Source of the DNA: Acidothermales bacterium
GTDB lineage: Bacteria > Actinomycetota > Actinomycetes > Streptosporangiales > WHST01
Direction: 5' to 3'
Assembly (NCBI GenBank): GCA_017354575.1
Contig: JAFMQP010000171.1
Coordinates: 1 to 8,168 of the forward strand
Length of the DNA: 8,168 bases
A program made the position numbers and the translations under genes. Numbering within the stretch: the first letter of the stretch is position 1; each line of letters opens with the position of its first letter. Below are positions 1 to 6,031 of this stretch, in pieces. Under the pieces are notes generated by a model, which saw only the letters and a list, made by a program, of their open reading frames with translations, had not been told where the DNA came from and ran no database searches.

Positions 1-190
1 GCAGTCCGGCGGCGAGCCCGCGTCCGAGCCAGCCGAGGCGGCCGCGGCGTCCGACGAGCCCGGGGCCGGGGCCGAGAGCGGCGGTGGCGCCGCGAAGCCG
101 CGCCGGAAGCGACGCCGGCGCCGCGGCCCGCGCAAGGCCGAGGGATCCGACGGCTCGTCGGCTCAGGACGGCGCGTCCTCCTCGGAGTGA
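1..190 (+). CDS. C-terminal tail of a probable DEAD-box RNA helicase (5' end outside window)
   Basis: Only the last 62 residues are present, read from base 2 to the TGA at 188-190. They are low complexity: an acidic, Ala/Glu/Pro-rich stretch (about residues 1-31), then a strongly basic patch KPRRKRRRRRGPRK (32-45), then a Ser/Gly/Asp-rich end. No catalytic domain is visible. In actinobacteria such Arg-rich disordered tails are typical of DEAD-box RNA helicases, where they add RNA affinity. RNase E/G and some nucleoid-binding proteins also carry them. A helicase beside an alpha/beta hydrolase is a gene neighbourhood I recall from actinomycetes, which tips the call. The stop codon directly abuts the stop of the convergent gene at 191. 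The coding frame is well supported; the family is inference from composition and context only. Confidence 0.5.
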   Translation, partial: QSGGEPASEPAEAAAASDEPGAGAESGGGAAKPRRKRRRRRGPRKAEGSDGSSAQDGASSSE

Positions 191-1480
191 TCAGCGAAGG
201 GCGACGACCGGCGGGGCCGAGGCCAGCGGACCGGCCAGCCGGACGTCGGTGCGCAGCGCCCGGGCGGTGCCCACCCGCCAGAGCAGCAGGTGCCCGTGGT
301 CGCCCTCGCTCACGGTGGCGGCGAGCCAGCGGTCGTCCGGCGTGAACGCCAGACCGGCGCCTGCCTTCGGCGGCAGCTCGAGGCCGGGCACGATCCGCAG
401 CCGGCCCGAGCCCAGGTCGAGCACGGCGAGCTCGGACGGCGGTCCGGGATGCCCGCCGGTGTACCGGCTGTCGGTGCGGGAGTCGGAGATCTGGAGCGCG
501 ACGAACCGGCCGTCCGCGCTGGCGACCACGTCCGAGGCCGGCGTCCGTCCCGTCGGGAGCCGGTAGCTGCGGTCCGCGCCGCCGACGTCGGTGGCGTGCA
601 GGACGCACCGCGCGGCCGGGCCGGTCGCCAGGTACCGGCAGGCCTTGCCGTGCCAGATCACGGCGTCACCGCTGACGCCGAGCGGGTACCCGCCCGCGAT
701 GGTGCGCGTCACGTGACCGGTCGAGCGGTCGAGCAGGACGACCTGCGGCGGCTCGCCGTCGGCGTGCTCGCCGTTCGCGAGCGCGACGACGCCGGCGCTC
801 GTCACGCCGAGCGGCGACAGGTCCCCGTCCACGGAGACGGTGCCGCCGCCCACCGGGCGGAGCTGCACGGCGCTGCCGGCGCCGGGCGTCGCGTCGTCGG
901 GCGGGTAGTCGACGCCGTAGACGCCCGCCGGCCCGCCGATCAGACCGTCGACCGGACCGGACATCGGGACCCGCCGGACCTCGCCCTTCGCGTCGACGCC
1001 GACCACCCGGCCGGGTCGCGGTCCTTCGCAGGGGGCGACCAAGGCGTACACGTCGGCCCCGTGCCGGACGAGCGTCTGCGCCTGGTTGTGGTCGGCGTCC
1101 GGGACCTGGGACCGCGGGACGACCTGACCCGAGTCGACGTCCACCAGGGCCACCTGGGCGCCGCCGACCAGCAGCCGCACCCCCGTGCGCTCGTCCACCG
1201 GGTCGGCGTTCATGAACATCCTGGACGCCTGAGCGCCGCACGCGCCCGTCGTCATCGGCAACCCGTTCGGACCGGACGGCGCGGTCGACGGCGGTGACGC
1301 GGACAGGGAGCTCACGGCGTCGGACGCGGACGGCGGCCGGCGCTGGGCCTGCCGGACGACGCCGTAGCCCACCAACGCGAGCACCGCGACGACCGCCACC
1401 ACGACGACCGGCCAGCGGCGCGGCGGCCGGCCACCGCCCTGCTCCAGGAGGTCGGGTTGCTCGGGGATGGTCCACCTCAC
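191..1480 (-). CDS. Membrane-anchored protein with beta-propeller-like extracytoplasmic domain, function unknown
   Basis: 429 residues from GTG at 1480, which follows GGGAGG at a short 3-nt spacing. An in-frame GTG at 1504 is the alternative start but has no usable ribosome site. Residues 1-23 form a short cytoplasmic segment ending PPRRW, followed by one hydrophobic helix (about 24-42) and a Pro/Ser-rich linker (49-75), so the remainder should lie outside the membrane. The outer domain carries spaced repeats of hydrophobic strand-Asp-x-x-(S/T)-Gly, seen near 109-121, 247-261 and 351-364. It also has WD40-like 'ADGRFVAL' (322-329) and 'PDDRWLAA' (381-388) segments, as expected of propeller blades. 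Four cysteines (81, 151, 281, 292) could form two disulfides. No catalytic motif is seen. A sensory, scaffold or envelope role is possible, but I do not recognise the family. The gene is transcribed away from the hydrolase operon. Confidence 0.8.
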   Translation of the reverse strand: MRWTIPEQPDLLEQGGGRPPRRWPVVVVAVVAVLALVGYGVVRQAQRRPPSASDAVSSLSASPPSTAPSGPNGLPMTTGACGAQASRMFMNADPVDERTGVRLLVGGAQVALVDVDSGQVVPRSQVPDADHNQAQTLVRHGADVYALVAPCEGPRPGRVVGVDAKGEVRRVPMSGPVDGLIGGPAGVYGVDYPPDDATPGAGSAVQLRPVGGGTVSVDGDLSPLGVTSAGVVALANGEHADGEPPQVVLLDRSTGHVTRTIAGGYPLGVSGDAVIWHGKACRYLATGPAARCVLHATDVGGADRSYRLPTGRTPASDVVASADGRFVALQISDSRTDSRYTGGHPGPPSELAVLDLGSGRLRIVPGLELPPKAGAGLAFTPDDRWLAATVSEGDHGHLLLWRVGTARALRTDVRLAGPLASAPPVVALR

Positions 1481-1540
1481 CGTCCTCCCGACCTGGCCGC
1501 TCACTCCGCGCGCGGCCCACGGCGGGAACTCCGTACTCTC

Positions 1541-1546
1541 AGCATA
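1541..1546 (-). promoter_or_regulatory. Candidate -10 element (TATGCT) of the membrane-protein gene
   Basis: On the - strand TATGCT fits the actinobacterial TAnnnT -10 consensus. Transcription would start near 1534, leaving a leader of roughly 50 nt before the GTG at 1480. No convincing -35 hexamer lies 16-19 nt upstream. It sits in the 129-bp divergent region shared with the hydrolase promoter. Confidence 0.4.
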
Positions 1547-1596
1547 GGCCGCGACCGGATCCCGGCCGGTGGCCTCGAGCGCGACGCGAGTTCGGG

Positions 1597-1602
1597 TACC
1601 TT
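1597..1602 (+). promoter_or_regulatory. Candidate -10 element (TACCTT) for a leaderless alpha/beta-hydrolase operon
   Basis: TACCTT matches TAnnnT, and exactly 7 nt separate it from the ATG at 1610, so transcription should begin at or one base before the start codon. The purine run GAGGGG just before the ATG is too close (about 2 nt) for a normal ribosome-binding site, which also favours leaderless initiation. No good -35 is visible. Confidence 0.55.
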
Positions 1603-1609
1603 CGAGGGG

Positions 1610-2518
1610 ATGAGTAGGCCACGGTCCGTCGAGCTGCCCCCGACCGTCCGCCGTACCTCGCTTCTCACCGGACGGGGTGAGTTCGCGGCGATTCGCGCCG
1701 ACCCGGCCGACGGGTCCGATCGGGCGCCCGCGTTGCTCGTGCCCGGGTACTCCGGCAGCAAGGAGGACTTCCTCGCACTGCTGGAGCCGATCGCGCGGGC
1801 CGGACGCCCGGTGCTCGCGGTCGACCAGCGCGGCCAGTACGACACGCCGGGCCCGGTCGCGCCGGCCGCGTACACCACCGAGGCGCTCGGCCACGACGTC
1901 TGCGCGATGGTCGACGAGCTCGCGCGCGACGGCGCGGTCCATCTGCTCGGTCACTCGTTCGGGGGCCTCGTTACGCGCTCCGCGGTGCTGGAGTCGACGG
2001 CGGGCGTCGCGTCGTTCACCCTGCTCGCGTCCGGCCCCGCCCGGGTCGTCGGCGTCCGGCAGCGGCACGCGCGGCTGCTCGTCGAGGTCGTGTCGCGGTT
2101 CGGCCCGTCCGTCGTCGCCACCACCATGCAGCGGTTCGAGGCGCTGCGCCCGGGGCCGAAGCCGTCCGAGGAGATCGCCGCGTTCCTGCGCCGCCGCTAC
2201 GAGACCAGCTCCCCGCACGCGCTCGTCGCGATGGCCCGCGCGGTGCTCACCGAGCCGGACCGCGTCGACGAGCTCGCCGGGGCGCCGGTGCCGAAGCTGG
2301 TGGCGTACGGCGAGGACGACGACACCTGGCCGCCCGCCGTCCAGGCCGCGATGGCCGAGCGGCTCGGTGCGCGGCACGCGGTCTTCCCCGGCGCCGGCCA
2401 CTCCCCCAACGTCGACACACCGGCCGAGCTGGCCGCCACGCTCGTCGCGTTCTGGGACGAGGCGGACGCCGTGGCGTCCGCCTCCGAGGCGCTCGCGGAC
2501 GAGGAGGCGGCGTCATGA
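1610..2518 (+). CDS. Alpha/beta-fold hydrolase
   Basis: 302 residues, a typical size for a single-domain serine hydrolase, cytoplasmic with no signal peptide. Seen in order: the oxyanion-loop segment VPGYSGSKED (44-53) after the first core strand; the nucleophile elbow GHSFGG with Ser116; a helical cap region (about 145-215); the acid in YGEDDDTWPP, best assigned to Asp237; and the base in GAGHSP, His264. The catalytic triad is therefore complete. Substrate (ester, lactone, epoxide or acyl-thioester) cannot be read from sequence. No in-frame ATG or GTG lies close upstream of 1610, and a -10 element is placed exactly for leaderless initiation there. The C-terminal end (about 283-302) is Ala/Glu/Asp-rich and is encoded by a perfect DNA inverted repeat. 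The TGA overlaps the next gene's ATG (ATGA), so this is the first gene of a coupled operon. Confidence 0.9.
   Translation: MSRPRSVELPPTVRRTSLLTGRGEFAAIRADPADGSDRAPALLVPGYSGSKEDFLALLEPIARAGRPVLAVDQRGQYDTPGPVAPAAYTTEALGHDVCAMVDELARDGAVHLLGHSFGGLVTRSAVLESTAGVASFTLLASGPARVVGVRQRHARLLVEVVSRFGPSVVATTMQRFEALRPGPKPSEEIAAFLRRRYETSSPHALVAMARAVLTEPDRVDELAGAPVPKLVAYGEDDDTWPPAVQAAMAERLGARHAVFPGAGHSPNVDTPAELAATLVAFWDEADAVASASEALADEEAAS
2459..2484 (+). repeat. Perfect 12-bp inverted repeat (2-nt centre) at the 3' end of the hydrolase gene
   Basis: The arms GAGGCGGACGCC (2459-2470) and GGCGTCCGCCTC (2473-2484) are exact reverse complements separated by GT. The sequence is coding, so the repeat may simply reflect GC-rich Ala/Asp/Ser codons. 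It ends 30 nt before the next start codon. Part of its right arm, CCGCCTC (2478-2484), is also complementary to GAGGCGG at 2504-2510, which overlaps the next gene's ribosome-binding site. There is no T-run, so it is not an intrinsic terminator. Confidence 0.6.
2501..2507 (+). promoter_or_regulatory. Ribosome-binding site (GAGGAGG) of the DUF2236 gene
   Basis: GAGGAGG ends 7 nt before the ATG at 2515. It is the strongest Shine-Dalgarno sequence in the window and lies inside the last codons of the hydrolase gene. It fixes the DUF2236 start and supports independent re-initiation as well as ATGA coupling. Confidence 0.7.
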
Positions 2519-3354
2519 CGACGGTGGAGCTGTCGCCGGAGTCGGACGTCCGGCCGCTCGGCCCGGACAGCGTCAGCTGGCGCGTGCACGCCGACCCGAT
2601 GATGTGGGTCGCCGGGCTGCGCGCGCTGTACTTCCAGGCGCTGCACCCGCGCGTGATCCGTGGCTTCACGCAGAACTCCGACTTCCGCGAAGGCACCTGG
2701 CAGCGGCTCATCCGCACGACCGACTACGTCGGCATGACGACGTACGGCACGCTCGAAGAGGCGCACCGCGCCGCGGCCAGGGTGCGGCGCATCCACGACC
2801 GGCTGACGGCGACCGACCCCGCCACCGGGGAGCGCTACGGCATCGCCGACCCCGACCTGCTGCTGTGGGTGCACTGCTGCGAGATCGACTCGTACCTGTC
2901 CGTCGTCCGGCGCGCCGGGCTGCGGCTGCGTTCTGCGGACGCCGACCGGTACGTGCGCGAGCAGCGGTTCCGGGCCTGGCTCGTCGGCATCGACCCCAAG
3001 GACGCGCCCGCCGACGTCGCGGCACTCGACCGCTACTTCCAGGCGATGCGCCCGCTCGCCGTCGCGACGCCGGAGGCGCAGGACGCCGCCCGGTTCATCC
3101 TGTTCCCGCCGATGAGCCGCCTGCTCGAGTTCAGCATGGCGCGGCCCGGCTGGGCGGGCGTCGGCAGCCTCGCGTACGCGACGCTGCCCCGCTTTGCCCG
3201 CGACCTCTACCGGCTGCGCATCCCGCACAACGAGCTCGCCACCACCGCCGCGCTCCGCGCGCTGCGCACCGCCGCGTTCGCCGTGCCGCGGCCGCTGCGT
3301 GAGGGCCCGTCCATCCGCGCGGCCCGGCGCCGGATCAGCGCGGCGACCCGGTGA
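2515..3354 (+). CDS. DUF2236 / MpaB-type oxygenase family protein (putative haem protein)
   Basis: 279 residues, the usual length for the bacterial DUF2236 (ER-bound oxygenase MpaB / rubber oxygenase Lcp) family, mostly helical. Recognisable family blocks: DPMMWVAGLRALYFQALHP (27-45); DFRE...TWQRLIRTTDYV (56-72) with the conserved Trp/Arg pattern; the YG...A segment (77-87); YGIADPDLLLWVHCCEIDSYL (108-128); and a RFILFPPM segment (193-200). In the related latex-clearing protein Lcp a histidine binds haem b; by family alignment the equivalent here is His120 in the WVH motif, with Arg64/Arg67/Thr68 as candidate pocket residues. Most bacterial members have no known substrate; MpaB cleaves a prenyl chain and Lcp cleaves polyisoprene. 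No signal peptide is seen. The ATG overlaps the hydrolase stop, and the DUF402 gene starts 4 nt after this stop. Family is confident; haem and oxygenase activity are inferred. Confidence 0.88.
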   Translation: MTTVELSPESDVRPLGPDSVSWRVHADPMMWVAGLRALYFQALHPRVIRGFTQNSDFREGTWQRLIRTTDYVGMTTYGTLEEAHRAAARVRRIHDRLTATDPATGERYGIADPDLLLWVHCCEIDSYLSVVRRAGLRLRSADADRYVREQRFRAWLVGIDPKDAPADVAALDRYFQAMRPLAVATPEAQDAARFILFPPMSRLLEFSMARPGWAGVGSLAYATLPRFARDLYRLRIPHNELATTAALRALRTAAFAVPRPLREGPSIRAARRRISAATR

Positions 3355-3358
3355 CCGG

Positions 3359-3865
3359 ATGAGCCTCGGCGAGCCGGTCCGCGTCGTGTACCGGAAGTAC
3401 GATCAGGCGCTGCACTGGAACCTCACCATGTACCGGCTCGGCGAGGACGAGCACGGCGTCTGGCTGGGCGCTCCCGCCGACAGCACCGGCCGGCGCGGCC
3501 ACGAGGAGCCGATCGTCTGGCCCGAGCCGTTCGTCACGCTGTTCCCGCGGGACGCCTGGTACACGGCGCTGCTGAACGCCGAGCCGAACGAGGTCGCCTG
3601 GTACTGCGACGTCACCACCCGGCCGACGTGGCGGGACGGGCTGGTCACCATGGTCGACCTCGACCTGGACGTGGTCCGGCGGCGCGACGGCGTCACGTAC
3701 GTCGACGACGAGGACGAGTTCGCCGAGCACCGGGTGCGCTACGCGTATCCCGCCGACGTCGTCGCCACCGCCGAGCGCACCTGCAGGGACCTGTACGCCG
3801 CCGTCGCCGCCGGAGACGAGCCGTTCGCCGACGTGGGCAGGTCGTGGCTGGCTAAGGTCTCGTAG
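3359..3865 (+). CDS. DUF402 family protein, probable nucleotide or phosphate-ester hydrolase
   Basis: 168 residues, matching the compact DUF402 barrel. Family blocks seen: YRKYDQALHWNL (11-22); GEDEHGVWLGAP (28-39); NEVAWYCDVTTRP (77-89); MVDLDLDVV (98-106); and VDDEDEFAEH (115-124) followed by YAYPADVV. The acidic residues Asp100, Asp102, Asp104, Asp116, Asp117 and Glu118 include the likely divalent-metal ligands. Characterised relatives are S. aureus Ntdp, which hydrolyses nucleoside di- and triphosphates, and streptomycete FomD, which hydrolyses a cytidylyl-phosphonate intermediate in fosfomycin synthesis. This genomic setting does not resemble a fosfomycin cluster, so the substrate is open. 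The start at 3359 is preceded by GGTGA, which overlaps the DUF2236 stop, with no strong ribosome site. The 4-nt gap points to translational coupling. Confidence 0.85.
   Translation: MSLGEPVRVVYRKYDQALHWNLTMYRLGEDEHGVWLGAPADSTGRRGHEEPIVWPEPFVTLFPRDAWYTALLNAEPNEVAWYCDVTTRPTWRDGLVTMVDLDLDVVRRRDGVTYVDDEDEFAEHRVRYAYPADVVATAERTCRDLYAAVAAGDEPFADVGRSWLAKVS
3853..3858 (+). promoter_or_regulatory. Candidate internal -10 element (TAAGGT) for the oxidoreductase gene
   Basis: TAAGGT lies in the final codons of the DUF402 gene, 32 nt before the GTG at 3891. Transcription would start near 3865, giving a leader of about 25 nt that contains the GGGAG ribosome site at 3881-3885. The same hexamer occurs at 7552. 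No clear -35 is visible, so read-through from the upstream operon is equally possible. Confidence 0.35.
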
Positions 3866-3890
3866 GAATCAGGGGGCGACGGGAGCAGAC

Positions 3891-5330
3891 GTGGACGAAC
3901 CGTCAGCGGCGCGCAGGTACGACGTCGTCGTCATCGGTGCCGGGCCGACCGGGGAGAACGTCGCGCAGTACGCCGTGCAGGGCGGGCTGTCGGCGGTGAT
4001 CGTGGAGAGCGAGCTCATCGGCGGCGAGTGCTCGTACTGGGCATGCATGCCGAGCAAGGCGCTGCTGCGCCCGCCGGCCGCGCTCGCCGCCGCCCGCGAG
4101 GTCGCCGGTTCGCGCGAGGCGGTCACGGGCGGCCTCGACGTCGCCGCCGTGCTGGCCCGTCGCGACGGGTTCACGTCCGGATGGGACGACGAGGGGCAGG
4201 CGAGCTGGCTCGCGGACACCGGCATCGACCTGGTGCGCGGCCGGGGGCGGCTCACCGGCGAGAAGACGGTGAGCGTCCGGCAGGGCGACGACACCGCCGT
4301 GACGCTCGCCGCCGAGCACGCCGTCGTGATCTGCACCGGCAGCGACGCCGCCGTCCCCCCGATCCCCGGCCTGCGCGAGGCGAGGCCGTGGACGAGCCGC
4401 GAGGTCACCAGTGCCAAGGACGTGCCCGGCCGGCTGGTGGTCGTCGGCGGCGGCGTGGTCGGGTGCGAGATGACCGACGCGTTCGACGCGCTCGGCTCCG
4501 CGGTGACCATGGTCGTCCGCGGCGACCGGTTGCTGCCCGGCGTCGAGCCGTTCGCCGGCGACCTGGTGGCGGACGCCCTGCGCGAGCGCGGCGTGGACAT
4601 CAGGCTCGGCGCGTCCGCCGAACACGTGGAGCGCAGGCCGGACGGTACCGTCGTCGTCGCCACCGACACGGGCGCGGTGGTCGCGGCGGACGAGGTCCTG
4701 GTCGCCGCCGGGCGCAGGCCGCGCACCGAGGACATCGGGCTCGGCGCCGTCGGCCTCACCGACGGCGCCTGGCTCGACGTCGACGACACCTGCCTCGTCC
4801 GGGGCGTGGCAGGCGAATGGCTGTACGCAGCCGGCGACCTCAACCACCGCGCCCTGCTCACGCACATGGGCAAGTACCAGGCGCGGGCGTGCGGCGCGGC
4901 GATCGCGGCACGCGCGCGCGGCCGCCAGGTGGGTGACCGGCCGTGGAGCCGGTACGTCGCGACGGCCGACCACCTCGCCGTCCCGCAGGTCGTCTTCACC
5001 CGGCCCGAGGTCGCCGCGGTGGGCCTGTCGTACCGGCAGGCACAGGACGCCGGCATGGACGCCCGTGCCGTCGACTTCCCGATCGGCAGCGTCGCCGGCG
5101 CGAGCCTGCACGCCGACGGCTACACCGGCCAGGCGCGCGTCGTCGTCGACGAGCGGCGGCACGTCGTGGTCGGGGCGACGTTCGCCGGCCCGGACGTCGC
5201 CGACCTGCTGCACGCGGCCACCGTCGCCGTCGTCGGCGAGGTACCGATCGAGCGGTTGTGGCACGCCGTGCCCGCGTACCCGACGATCAGCGAGGTGTGG
5301 CTTCGGCTGTTGGAGACGTACTCGACCTGA
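3891..5330 (+). CDS. FAD/NAD(P)-dependent disulfide oxidoreductase (class I pyridine nucleotide-disulfide family)
   Basis: 479 residues, full length for the lipoamide dehydrogenase/mercuric reductase family, cytoplasmic. The GTG start at 3891 has GGGAG 5 nt upstream and places the FAD Rossmann motif GAGPTG at 16-21 (acid end Glu39). The redox motif GGECSYWACMPSK (44-56) holds Cys47 and Cys52 in the usual CX4C pair. The second Rossmann fold (VVVGGGVVGCEM, 183-194) ends VTMVVR, so Arg210 replaces the acidic residue typical of NAD binding, which suggests NADPH preference. LYAAGDL (311-317) is the second FAD contact, and the dimerisation domain runs from about 355 to the end. The C-terminal HPTxSE active-site motif reads YPTISE (463-468): the catalytic His is Tyr463 while Glu468 is kept. 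It is therefore unlikely to be a standard lipoamide dehydrogenase. Substrate is unknown. Its last 44 nt overlap the convergent phosphatase gene. Confidence 0.88.
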   Translation: MDEPSAARRYDVVVIGAGPTGENVAQYAVQGGLSAVIVESELIGGECSYWACMPSKALLRPPAALAAAREVAGSREAVTGGLDVAAVLARRDGFTSGWDDEGQASWLADTGIDLVRGRGRLTGEKTVSVRQGDDTAVTLAAEHAVVICTGSDAAVPPIPGLREARPWTSREVTSAKDVPGRLVVVGGGVVGCEMTDAFDALGSAVTMVVRGDRLLPGVEPFAGDLVADALRERGVDIRLGASAEHVERRPDGTVVVATDTGAVVAADEVLVAAGRRPRTEDIGLGAVGLTDGAWLDVDDTCLVRGVAGEWLYAAGDLNHRALLTHMGKYQARACGAAIAARARGRQVGDRPWSRYVATADHLAVPQVVFTRPEVAAVGLSYRQAQDAGMDARAVDFPIGSVAGASLHADGYTGQARVVVDERRHVVVGATFAGPDVADLLHAATVAVVGEVPIERLWHAVPAYPTISEVWLRLLETYST

Positions 5331-5967
5331 GCCCGCCGTCCGGGGTGGCGAGGTGCCCGACGTCGCCGACGCGCAACAGGTGCAGCGTCCCGTCGTTGTC
5401 GTGCAGCTCGGTGATGGACGTGTGCGCGAGAGTGATGATCGCCGCTCCGGCGGCGAGGTCGACGCCGAGCACCGCCTGCACGGCCGCGGCGATGAAGCCG
5501 CCGTGGCTCAGCGCCACGGTGGTCTCGCCGGGATGCGCGGCGAGCAGCCCGCGCACCATCCGGCCCGCCCGCTCGACGAGCGCCCGCCAGGTCTCGCCGC
5601 CGGGGGCGAGCGGCCGGTCGGCCTGCTCCTCGAGCCAGTCGAGCGCCGGTCCGTAGACCGCCTCGTACTCGGCGGCCGTCATGCCCTCGGCGGCGCCGGG
5701 ATCGAGCTCACGGAGGTCCCGTTCGACGACCGCGTCGGCGATGCCGAGACGCTCGGTCAGCACCGCGCACGTCTCCCGTGCCCGCCGCACCGTGCTGGCG
5801 TACGCGACGTCGGGCACCGGCCCTGTCGTCGCGAACCGCTCGGCGAGCAGCGCGGCCTGCTCACGGCCGACGTCGGTCAGCCCGGTGCACACCTCGTTGG
5901 CGCCGACGAGCCGCGCGACGTTGGCGTGGGACTCGGCATGGCGGACGAGCAACAGGCGGGTGGTCAC
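5287..5967 (-). CDS. Histidine phosphatase superfamily protein (phosphoglycerate-mutase-like)
   Basis: 226 residues from GTG at 5967. An in-frame GTG at 5976 would add three residues, but it lies within a TAGGGT -10 element, so 5967 is preferred. Catalytic elements: the RHG-type motif LLLVRHAES (5-13) with phospho-acceptor His10 and Arg9; the SxVxRAxxT motif with Arg62 (58-66); the acid/base Glu87 in LRELDPG; and the second histidine His155 in LSHGG. The set is complete for a cofactor-independent phosphatase of the cobC/GpmB type. The substrate could be a sugar phosphate, nucleotide, or cofactor intermediate; sequence does not decide. The last 14 codons, reading SSTSPTAEATPR at the end, overlap the oxidoreductase 3' end on the other strand and look like an unstructured add-on. 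The upstream MFS gene is 64 nt away on the same strand, but this gene appears to have its own promoter. Confidence 0.88.
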   Translation of the reverse strand: MTTRLLLVRHAESHANVARLVGANEVCTGLTDVGREQAALLAERFATTGPVPDVAYASTVRRARETCAVLTERLGIADAVVERDLRELDPGAAEGMTAAEYEAVYGPALDWLEEQADRPLAPGGETWRALVERAGRMVRGLLAAHPGETTVALSHGGFIAAAVQAVLGVDLAAGAAIITLAHTSITELHDNDGTLHLLRVGDVGHLATPDGGLRSSTSPTAEATPR

Positions 5968-5974
5968 GTCCGCC

Positions 5975-5980
5975 ACCCTA
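5975..5980 (-). promoter_or_regulatory. Candidate -10 element (TAGGGT) for a leaderless phosphatase transcript
   Basis: On the - strand TAGGGT is followed by exactly 7 nt and then the GTG at 5967. The spacing is identical to that before the starts at 1610 and 7565. It would initiate transcription at the start codon and exclude the longer reading from GTG 5976. No good -35 hexamer lies 16-19 nt upstream. Confidence 0.55.
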
Positions 5981-6031
5981 TGCGGCGTCCCCGTCGAGGA
6001 CGCGTTCCGACGCAGCGGTCGCCTCTTGTCG

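Noticed and set aside
1604..1609. GAGGGG as a ribosome-binding site for ATG 1610.
   Set aside because: The spacing to ATG is about 2 nt, too short for a Shine-Dalgarno interaction. The leaderless explanation fits better.
191..2401. The membrane-protein frame stays open on the - strand back to 2401 (736 residues).
   Set aside because: The extra N-terminal part is an Arg/Gly/Asp-rich shadow of the hydrolase gene. The hydrolase has a full catalytic triad, and the real protein begins just before its membrane anchor.
1677..3302. Long + strand open frame of 541 codons crossing the hydrolase and DUF2236 genes.
   Set aside because: The product is Arg/Ser/Pro-rich nonsense typical of an off-frame reading in GC-rich DNA, while the two in-frame genes show conserved motifs.
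3869..5264. Long - strand open frames opposite the oxidoreductase gene.
   Set aside because: Thr/Ser/Arg- or Asp/Arg-rich shadow products without motifs. The + strand frame has FAD, CX4C and NAD(P) motifs throughout.
5980..6010. GGAAC upstream of the phosphatase on the - strand as an ECF sigma -35 element.
   Set aside because: No matching CGTC- or GTT-type -10 lies at 16-17 nt, and TAGGGT already explains initiation.
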